From the NCBI GenBank assembly GCA_964195005.1, contig CAXMOO010000125.1, positions 1 through 19,888 on the forward strand: a DNA stretch of 19,888 nt. Reading direction: 5' to 3'. Both the position numbers and the translations under genes were made by a program. The stretch's first letter is position 1. The number at the start of each line of letters is the position of its first letter. The notes below the pieces were generated by a model, which saw only the letters and a list, made by a program, of their open reading frames with translations, did not search any database and was not told the origin of the DNA. The stretch comes from JAUXLW01 sp964195005 (GTDB lineage Bacteria > Actinomycetota > Acidimicrobiia > Spongiisociales > SHLN01). Below, piece after piece: positions 15,101-19,888 of the stretch.

Positions 15101-15106
15101 TAGACT
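15101..15106 (+). promoter_or_regulatory. -10 box, leaderless promoter for the selenoprotein candidate
   Basis: TAGACT is followed by exactly six bases (CGGCTC) and the ATG at 15113. No ribosome binding site is visible, which fits a leaderless transcript. The spacing equals that of the isochorismatase-like, AlaX-like and GNAT genes. Confidence 0.5.
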
Positions 15107-15112
15107 CGGCTC

Positions 15113-15421
15113 ATGACTAGTTGGAAGTTCGACCTGTCGGTTAGCGACGGCGCCGCCCAGCTCGTTGCCCGCAAGGGCGGCATTGTGGCGTTGGATTTCG
15201 TCCCCCCGATCAGCTGAGGGGGCAATCCCGAGGTGTCGGTCGACACTCATCTCAAGGGTAAGAACATCACCAAATACCGGCGATTCCAGGAGAAGGGGAT
15301 CGAGATCCTGGTCGCCCATAGCCTGATGAGTTGGGCCTACGGCGTACAGCTAGATCAGCAGCAGTTCCTCTTCTGGAACCGGATCAAGCCGATCGTGGAA
15401 CACAAGCACCGGCCCACCTGA
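15113..15421 (+). CDS. small selenoprotein candidate (Sec at codon 35, HesB/IscA-like?)
   Basis: Read through the TGA at 15215-15217, the frame gives a 102-residue protein. It begins MTSWKFDLSVSDGAAQLVAR, then GIVALDFVPPIS-U-GGNPEVSV, and continues DTHLKGKNITKYRRFQEKGIEILVAH to KPIVEHKHRPT. The amino acid content on both sides of the TGA is protein-like. The pattern beta strand, U/C-G-G-x-P, then KxxxYxxFxxxGI resembles, from memory, small HesB/IscA-like (seleno)proteins called the CC/Se-motif family. A hairpin with a GGTC loop lies 20 bases after the TGA. The start is ATG, six bases after a -10 box. Selenocysteine insertion needs SelA, SelB, SelC and SelD, none of which is in the window. Function probably redox or metal-sulfur related, unproven. 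Without readthrough it would be a 34-residue fragment or a pseudogene. Confidence 0.7.
15227..15253 (+). promoter_or_regulatory. bacterial SECIS-like stem-loop
   Basis: GTGTC (15233-15237), loop GGTC (15238-15241) and GACAC (15242-15246) form a perfect hairpin. GAG (15230-15232) can add to the stem with CTC (15251-15253) across a TCAT bulge. The loop begins 20 bases after the in-frame TGA. The Escherichia coli fdhF SECIS likewise has a GGUC apical loop about 18 bases after UGA, which SelB recognises. Confidence 0.65.
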
Positions 15422-15436
15422 CGCCATTGACAGGTC

Positions 15437-15448
15437 GCCCCGTGGGGC
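15437..15448. terminator. short GC hairpin between convergent genes
   Basis: GCCCC-GT-GGGGC forms a compact stem (four pairs around a CGTG loop, more if the loop tightens). It lies between the selenoprotein candidate and the convergent ferredoxin gene. There is no T-tract on either strand, so intrinsic termination is uncertain. Confidence 0.3.
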
Positions 15449-15472
15449 GCCACGAATTAGTCGAAGAACCGC

Positions 15473-15745
15473 TCAGGGCTCAATGAAGATGCACTCGCCC
15501 GGGCACTCCTCGGCGGCCTCGACGGTTATGTCCTCCATGCCTTCCGGCACCCGGGCCAAGCCGGAAGCCCCTTCCGGCCCATGACCCTCGCCCTCGGCAC
15601 CATCGAAAACTGTCGCGGAACCAAAATGTTTGGCATCCTCTTTGACCACCCACAGGCCGTCGTCCCGACCCAAGAAAACATCGGGGGCAATCTCCTCGCA
15701 CAAACCATCGCCGGTGCAGAGATCCTGGTCGATCCAAACCTTCAT
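15473..15745 (-). CDS. [3Fe-4S]-type ferredoxin
   Basis: The 90-residue protein is a small soluble electron carrier. Cys10, Asp13 and Cys16 (DLCTGDGLCEE) and Cys81 (EECPGECIF) form a C-x2-D-x2-C...C pattern. Asp in place of the second cluster Cys points to a [3Fe-4S] cluster, as in ferredoxins that serve cytochromes P450. Cys85 is an additional cysteine. Compared with the usual 62-70 residues there is an acidic, Gly-rich insert at about residues 38-66 (FDGAEGEGHGPEGASG). The start ATG follows GGAAGGAACGAATAG, a fair ribosome binding site. It is 72 bp downstream of the AlaX-like gene on the same strand. No P450 is in the window. Confidence 0.88.
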   Translation of the reverse strand: MKVWIDQDLCTGDGLCEEIAPDVFLGRDDGLWVVKEDAKHFGSATVFDGAEGEGHGPEGASGLARVPEGMEDITVEAAEECPGECIFIEP

Positions 15746-15817
15746 CTATTCGTTCCTTCCGACGGCGCGTAGTTTAGGCAAGTGCTTCCCGGTATTTCGC
15801 CTCGGCGACGGGACGTT

Positions 15818-16540
15818 TCATTTCTTCTCGAGAAGCTCAAATCTGATGCGCCGAAATGCCTTCCCCTTCGACTCCACCTTGGTGATCTCCACTCGTCCCA
15901 CCTCGTCGGTCCGGTGCACGTGCGTCCCTCCATCCGCCTGCCGGTCAAGACCAACGATGTCGATCACCCTTACCTCGGTCAGGTCCTTGGGTAGCAAGCT
16001 CACTTTGGTGCGTATGAGGCTGGGGTCGGCATCCGCCTCGTCTCTCGGCAGGAACGAAACCGTGACTTCGAGAGCCTTGGCAAGCTGGCGATTGAGCTCC
16101 TCCTCCATCGGGAACTTATGGGCCGAATCCCAATCGGGAAGCTCGAAGTCGAGGCGTCCCTCCCCTTCTTTCATATTGCCGCCCGTTACCGGGCTCTGAT
16201 ATCTTTCCCAGACCACCCCACACATGGCGTGCATAGCAGTGTGCGTTCGCATCAGCGTGTAGCGACGGTCCCAGTCGAGTTGAGCGCGAACCGCGGTCCC
16301 GACAGCCGGAAGGTCTCCGGCAATCCAATGCCAGACATCGCCCCGGTCGGAAGTCACCCGGTCCACTTGTATGGGATCGTCTCCGACCCACAGCGCGCCG
16401 GTATCGTGCGGCTGGCCGCCGCCTCCCGGATAGAAGACGGTGGTGTCGAGCAGGACCCTGCCGTCAACGTCATCGACTTCGACGACCGTGGCCGCTACCT
16501 CCCGAGCATAGGAATCAGTTGAGTAGACGTTCCGCGCCAT
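15818..16540 (-). CDS. alanyl-tRNA editing protein, AlaX-like
   Basis: The 240-residue protein corresponds to the free-standing editing domain related to alanyl-tRNA synthetase, which hydrolyses mischarged Ser- or Gly-tRNA(Ala). It has the PGGGGQPHD motif (38-46). The zinc site is His100 and His104 (RTHTAMH) and His207 in GLDRQADGGTHV. Asp203 occupies the position that is Cys in many members (QxCGGTHV), so the metal site is either three-His/Asp or altered. The length fits AlaX-M type proteins. The ATG is six bases downstream of a minus-strand TACGGT box, so the start is probably leaderless. The protein ends in a basic tail (RRIRFELLEKK). Confidence 0.88.
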   Translation of the reverse strand: MARNVYSTDSYAREVAATVVEVDDVDGRVLLDTTVFYPGGGGQPHDTGALWVGDDPIQVDRVTSDRGDVWHWIAGDLPAVGTAVRAQLDWDRRYTLMRTHTAMHAMCGVVWERYQSPVTGGNMKEGEGRLDFELPDWDSAHKFPMEEELNRQLAKALEVTVSFLPRDEADADPSLIRTKVSLLPKDLTEVRVIDIVGLDRQADGGTHVHRTDEVGRVEITKVESKGKAFRRIRFELLEKK

Positions 16541-16546
16541 GAGGCA

Positions 16547-16552
16547 ACCGTA
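16547..16552 (-). promoter_or_regulatory. -10 box, leaderless promoter for the AlaX-like gene
   Basis: On the minus strand TACGGT is followed by TGCCTC and the ATG at 16540, the same six-base spacing as at other starts here. No ribosome binding site is visible. The rest of the 278-bp divergent gap up to 16806 shows no gene. Confidence 0.5.
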
Positions 16553-16806
16553 GCGACGCCAGGCTTCCCTTGCTCAGACACCCTCAACCTTTGCTTCCCG
16601 GCCGGTCGGACACTGTGACTCGCCGATGACCGGCGTGGACAGCGTTGACTGCAGGTAGCGGGTTCGACGTCCTATTCCCAGCGTTCGGCGGCTCTTGACG
16701 AGATTACCGTGCAAACGGATGACTTTGCTCCCGGTGATATGACGCGGCCAAGGCGCGAAAGCTTTGCTTGTTTCATATGGGACGCGACTCGGGGCCGCAA
16801 CGCGGG

Positions 16807-16812
16807 TAGCGT
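16807..16812 (+). promoter_or_regulatory. -10 box, leaderless promoter for the GNAT-ADA pair
   Basis: TAGCGT is followed by six bases (TGCTGG) and the ATG at 16819. No Shine-Dalgarno sequence precedes the start. It would drive both the acetyltransferase and the overlapping adenosine deaminase. Confidence 0.5.
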
Positions 16813-16818
16813 TGCTGG

Positions 16819-17319
16819 ATGGAGGTCCGGACCGCCAATCGACACGACCTGCTGGAGATCGGACGACTAGCGCACGAGGCGTGGTGGGAGGCTTACTCTG
16901 GCCTGGTAAGTGATGTGACCATCAATCGTGCCCTTGCGGCCAACTACACGCCGGCAGTTCTCGCCGAGCGCCTGCTCAAGAACTTCTGCTTCGTGGCACT
17001 CACGGATGACGCCGCGGCTGGTTTCGCAGAGGGGATGCCGGGAACCGACCGGGTTGTACTGCACACCATTTACTGCCTACCGAAGTACCGCCACCAGGGC
17101 ATCGCGTCAGATCTTCTCGGCGCGGTCCGAAATCTCGCCCCGGGGATGCCGATCTGCTCGGACGTGGTCCTGGGCAATCTCGTCGCAGAGTCGTTTCACG
17201 AATCCTGGGGTTTCTCTCCGGGCGAGGTCTTCGAAGGAGACATTGAGGGTGAACCTGTAGTCCAGCGGCGGTGGTGGCTTCCGGCCGAGGTAAACCTGGG
17301 GCATGGACGAGCTTCGTAG
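16819..17319 (+). CDS. GNAT-family N-acetyltransferase
   Basis: The 166-residue protein has the GNAT fold. The N-terminal strand is EVRTANRHDLLEIGRLAHEAW, and the acetyl-CoA pyrophosphate loop lies in LPKYRHQGIASDLLGAV (residues about 90-106), close to the family's Q/R-x2-G-x-G/A signature. The C-terminal strand pair is AESFHESWGFSPGE. It should transfer an acetyl group from acetyl-CoA to an amine, but the substrate is unknown. The last 17 bases overlap the adenosine deaminase gene in another frame, so the two are translated from one message. A nucleoside or amino-sugar substrate is conceivable but not shown. Confidence 0.82.
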   Translation: MEVRTANRHDLLEIGRLAHEAWWEAYSGLVSDVTINRALAANYTPAVLAERLLKNFCFVALTDDAAAGFAEGMPGTDRVVLHTIYCLPKYRHQGIASDLLGAVRNLAPGMPICSDVVLGNLVAESFHESWGFSPGEVFEGDIEGEPVVQRRWWLPAEVNLGHGRAS

Positions 17320-18349
17320 CCTGCCGAAGGCGCTCCTCCACGACCACCTCGACGGAGGTTTACGCGTCGACACGATTCTCGAGCTCGCCACCGCGGTCGG
17401 TTACGAGGGGCTTCCGGCGATCGACGAAGCCGGGCTCCGTGAGTGGTTTCATCAGGGCGAGTCCGGCTCTCTCGAGCGCTATCTGGAGTCCTTTGATCAC
17501 ACCCTGGCAGTTATGCAGACGGCCGAAGCCCTGGAGCGGGTTGGCTATGAAGCTGTTGTGGATCTGGCCGCCGATGGAGTCGTCTATGCCGAACTGAGGT
17601 TCGCCCCGGCTTCCAACACAGATGGTGGCCTGACGCTGGAAGAGGTAGTCGCCGCGGTGGCCCGGGGAGTACAAGGGGCTTCGTCGGAAACGGGCTGCGT
17701 CACTGGTTTGATCCTCGACGGCATGCGCCAAATGAAGGATTCAGAGGAGATTGCCGACCTGGCGGTGGCCAGCCGTGACCTGGGCGTAATTGGTTTTGAC
17801 CTGGCAGGGCCGGAGGCCGGCTATCCCAACGACGATCATGCTCCGGCCTGTCTGCGCGCCAGAGAAGCCAACCTTCCGGTCACGGTGCATGCCGGAGAGG
17901 GGGACGGTGTGCATCAAATCTGGCGGGCGCTGCACCATTGTGGTGCACTCCGCATCGGCCACGGTGTTCGCATAATTGAAGACACGACAATGATCAACGG
18001 TGAGATCACCGACACCGGGCCGGTCGCCTCGTTTGTGCGGGATGTTCAGGTGCCCCTCGAGGTTTCCGTGTCGTCGAACATCCACACGGGGATCTTCCCC
18101 GGGGTGGCCGAGCATCCGATCGGAATGCTCTACCGGGCCGGGTTCGCGGTCACACTCAACACAGATAATCGGCTCATGTCCGGGACCAGCATGACGACAG
18201 AGTTCGCGCTGGTTGCGGAACACCACGGGTTCGGGATCGGCGACTTTCACGCAGTTACCAGGAGAGCCATCTTGGCGGGCTTCACCCCCTGGCCACGCCG
18301 CCAGGAGCTCCTCGAGAAAGTTGACGAGATTTATCTCGACCTGTATTGA
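17303..18349 (+). CDS. add: adenosine deaminase
   Basis: The 348-residue protein carries the full adenosine/AMP deaminase site. His13 and His15 (LLHDHLDGG), His196 and Glu199 (VTVHAGEG), His220 (RIGHGVRI) and Asp288 (LNTDNRLMSGT) are the zinc and catalytic residues. SSNIHTG matches the SxNxxT segment. It converts adenosine to inosine (and deoxyadenosine likewise) in purine salvage. Some relatives act on other aminated bases or nucleosides, so the substrate is not certain. The family usually reads TDDP where this has TDNR. The start ATG lies inside the end of the acetyltransferase gene, 10 bases after the GAGGTAAA region. The stop is 2 bp from the convergent hydrolase gene. Confidence 0.9.
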   Translation: MDELRSLPKALLHDHLDGGLRVDTILELATAVGYEGLPAIDEAGLREWFHQGESGSLERYLESFDHTLAVMQTAEALERVGYEAVVDLAADGVVYAELRFAPASNTDGGLTLEEVVAAVARGVQGASSETGCVTGLILDGMRQMKDSEEIADLAVASRDLGVIGFDLAGPEAGYPNDDHAPACLRAREANLPVTVHAGEGDGVHQIWRALHHCGALRIGHGVRIIEDTTMINGEITDTGPVASFVRDVQVPLEVSVSSNIHTGIFPGVAEHPIGMLYRAGFAVTLNTDNRLMSGTSMTTEFALVAEHHGFGIGDFHAVTRRAILAGFTPWPRRQELLEKVDEIYLDLY

Positions 18350-18351
18350 GC

Positions 18352-19176
18352 TCAGCGCTCTTCGAGCTGGGCGTCTATCCAGTCGGCAATGTCGGAGACA
18401 ACTTCCGGACCCTCAGGCTCATTGTGAATCTCGTGGCGCAAGTTGGGGTATAGCCGCCGCTCGACGACGGCTACCTCCGCCAGCGCGAGCGAGGATTGTG
18501 GAGGAATGATCGTGTCGGATCCTCCGGCCAGTAGCAGTGTCGGAATGGTGAGCATCGGCAGCCGCTCGGCGACCCGCGCCTGAGCCTTGAGCGTCTCAGC
18601 CCCGAAGCGAGCCGTGGCCTTCGTGGCAACCAGGGGGTCATTGAAATACGCCTCGCCGACCCGGGGGTCGCGCGAGAGTTGTTCTCCTTCGAGATCGAGA
18701 GGCAACAGGGCCCTGGGCATGATCCTGGCCAGGACCGGGGCCAACATCTTCTTCCAGCCGGCCACGTTCGCCTCGAGTACCGGGCCCGACAGGACCAGCA
18801 GGTCGGGCATCAACTCCGAAGTGCTCAGGCAGTAGTCCAGAGCAATCAGACCACCAAGCGAATGTCCGTATAGGACCATTGGGAGTTTGAGGACAACGGC
18901 TACGGCCGAGAAGCGATCTTCGAGGTCGTCGACGTACTCCTGCCACGTATCCACGTGCATCGAAGGCCCGCTCGACTCACCATGGCCCCGGTGATCGTAG
19001 GAGTATGTGGCATATCCACGGGCTGCGAGCGCTGATCCCACGTGCTCGTAGCGTCCGCTGTGCTCGGCAGCACCATGAACGATGACGATGCCGGCGCGGG
19101 CCGGTCCTTCCGGAATCCAATCCCGGGTGGCCAGCTGGGCACCGGTGCGGGAGGTTTCCCGATTCACCTCAGTCAC
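18352..19176 (-). CDS. alpha/beta hydrolase, monoacylglycerol lipase-like
   Basis: The 274-residue protein is of the Hydrolase_4 (monoacylglycerol lipase / lysophospholipase) type. The oxyanion region is IVHGAAEHSGRY. The nucleophile elbow is GHSLGG with Ser106. Asp221 (AGGSDTIIPP) and His248 (LRHEIHNEPEG) complete the triad, and DHRGHGESSG is the typical second-loop motif. It likely cleaves monoacylglycerols or related esters. The GTG at 19176 is chosen because GAGGAG lies just upstream and it overlaps the kinase TGA in a GTGA, giving coupled translation. An ATG at 19203 would overlap the kinase by 31 bp without a ribosome binding site. Confidence 0.88.
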   Translation of the reverse strand: MTEVNRETSRTGAQLATRDWIPEGPARAGIVIVHGAAEHSGRYEHVGSALAARGYATYSYDHRGHGESSGPSMHVDTWQEYVDDLEDRFSAVAVVLKLPMVLYGHSLGGLIALDYCLSTSELMPDLLVLSGPVLEANVAGWKKMLAPVLARIMPRALLPLDLEGEQLSRDPRVGEAYFNDPLVATKATARFGAETLKAQARVAERLPMLTIPTLLLAGGSDTIIPPQSSLALAEVAVVERRLYPNLRHEIHNEPEGPEVVSDIADWIDAQLEER

Positions 19177-19888
19177 GTTTCTCCTCGATATCGCGCTTGC
19201 CATGCCGCGCCGATGATTCCAGCGCGGTTGCGCAGTGTGGCAGTGGCAATCTTCGCCCGTGTGTCCAAATAAGGGAGAAAGAACTCAGACTGCCGACTCA
19301 CCCCCCCGCCGACGATAAACAAATCAGGCGAGAGAAGAAACTCGACGTGTTGCAGATACCGGTTCACGCGGGCCCCCCACCGTTTCCATGACAGCCTCCC
19401 ATCTTCCCGGGCCTTAGCGCTGGCCCAGTGCTCCGCGTCGGAACCCTCGAGCTTCAGGTGCCCGAGCTCGCTATTAGGCAGAAGCTCGCCATCAACGAAG
19501 ATGGCGCTGCCGATCCCCGTCCCGAACGTCAAGAGAATGACAACGCCCTTGTGGTAGCGCCGACCTGCGCCGTAGTGCATCTCGGCGAGACCGGCGGCGT
19601 CTGCGTCGTTGATCATCTGAACCTTGCGACCCAGCGCCCTGCTAATGCGTCGCGAAGCCCTGTCGCCGATCCAGGCTTTGTCGATGTTGGCTGCTGAGTA
19701 AATAACGCCTTTGCGGACTATGGCGGGAACGGCGACCCCGACGGCGCCCGCCCATGAGAATTCATCGGTCATGGCCGAGATCAGCTTGGTGACGGCTACG
19801 GGGGTGGCCGGTTGCGGTGTGGGATATCGCATGCGCTCTGTAATCAGCCGACCGGCGGTGAGATCGACCACGCCGGCCTTGATCCCCG
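19173..19888 (-). CDS. ROK-family polyphosphate glucokinase, 5' end cut by window
   Basis: The frame is open to the window edge and reads GIKAGVVDL at its first codons, which is the phosphate-binding start of a ROK kinase (DIGGSGIKAG) lacking its first residues. It continues GVAVPAIV, then AANIDKAWIG, NDADAAGLAEMHYG, LLTFGTGIGSAIFVDGELLPNSELGHLKLEG and PDLFIVGGGVS. LTFGTGIGSA and LPNSELGHLK are typical of actinobacterial polyphosphate glucokinases (PpgK), which phosphorylate glucose with polyphosphate or ATP. The Cys-rich zinc loop found in many other ROK proteins is not seen. It overlaps the downstream hydrolase by GTGA. A GTG at 19871 is internal, not the start. Confidence 0.88.
   Translation of the reverse strand, partial: GIKAGVVDLTAGRLITERMRYPTPQPATPVAVTKLISAMTDEFSWAGAVGVAVPAIVRKGVIYSAANIDKAWIGDRASRRISRALGRKVQMINDADAAGLAEMHYGAGRRYHKGVVILLTFGTGIGSAIFVDGELLPNSELGHLKLEGSDAEHWASAKAREDGRLSWKRWGARVNRYLQHVEFLLSPDLFIVGGGVSRQSEFFLPYLDTRAKIATATLRNRAGIIGAAWQARYRGET

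Noticed and set aside
15215..15217. TGA as a simple nonsense mutation in a pseudogene
   Set aside because: The hairpin with a GGTC loop at SECIS distance and the otherwise intact frame favour selenocysteine. It remains the main alternative until selB is found.
19869..19871. GTG as the start of the ROK kinase
   Set aside because: The frame continues upstream to the window edge with GIKAG, part of the conserved phosphate-binding N-terminus.

Overview
The window looks like a piece of a high-GC actinobacterial chromosome, most like an uncultured Acidimicrobiia-type lineage. This is inferred from the base composition, the GGGDE-type lipoproteins, a polyphosphate-glucokinase-type ROK kinase, a P450-type ferredoxin and several promoters of the leaderless TANNNT-N6-start form. 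It is almost certainly an assembled metagenome contig: part of an Illumina P5 flow-cell oligo is built into gcvP (13196-13224). Packing is dense, and several convergent gene pairs are separated by fewer than 10 bp or overlap.

Layout. 1-2750: two secreted lipoproteins, each followed by a 73-bp imperfect palindrome (1411-1483, 2420-2492) with conserved ends and a variable centre, like integron cassette recombination sites. Beyond these lies a gene-free stretch with a 20-bp palindrome, a 12-bp tandem repeat and a terminator-like hairpin. 2750-6601: a sarcosine-oxidase-like flavoprotein, an isochorismatase-fold hydrolase, a YqgE/AlgH protein, a class-V PLP enzyme and a small membrane protein. 6654-10603: a MetE-like zinc barrel protein, divergent from a two-gene operon that couples a GcvT-like folate protein to a PYROXD2/CrtI-like flavoprotein. 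10681-14946: msrA, a frameshifted class-I glutamine amidotransferase, and gcvP behind a tandem glycine riboswitch. 15101-15421: a small gene with an in-frame TGA followed by a bacterial SECIS-like hairpin (GGTC loop), a strong selenoprotein candidate. 15473-19888: a ferredoxin, an alanyl-tRNA editing protein, a GNAT acetyltransferase overlapping an adenosine deaminase, and an alpha/beta hydrolase coupled to a truncated ROK/polyphosphate glucokinase.

How the genes fit together. One-carbon and methylated-amine metabolism recurs: a DAO-family flavoprotein, a GcvT-like folate protein with a flavoprotein partner, a MetE-like barrel and glycine-riboswitch-controlled glycine decarboxylase. A plausible reading is oxidative N-demethylation of small amines feeding methylene-tetrahydrofolate and glycine; this is inference. 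The most notable items are the selenoprotein candidate, the cassette-like lipoprotein region and the GcvT/flavoprotein pair. The adapter in gcvP and the two frameshifts in the amidotransferase are warnings about sequence quality.
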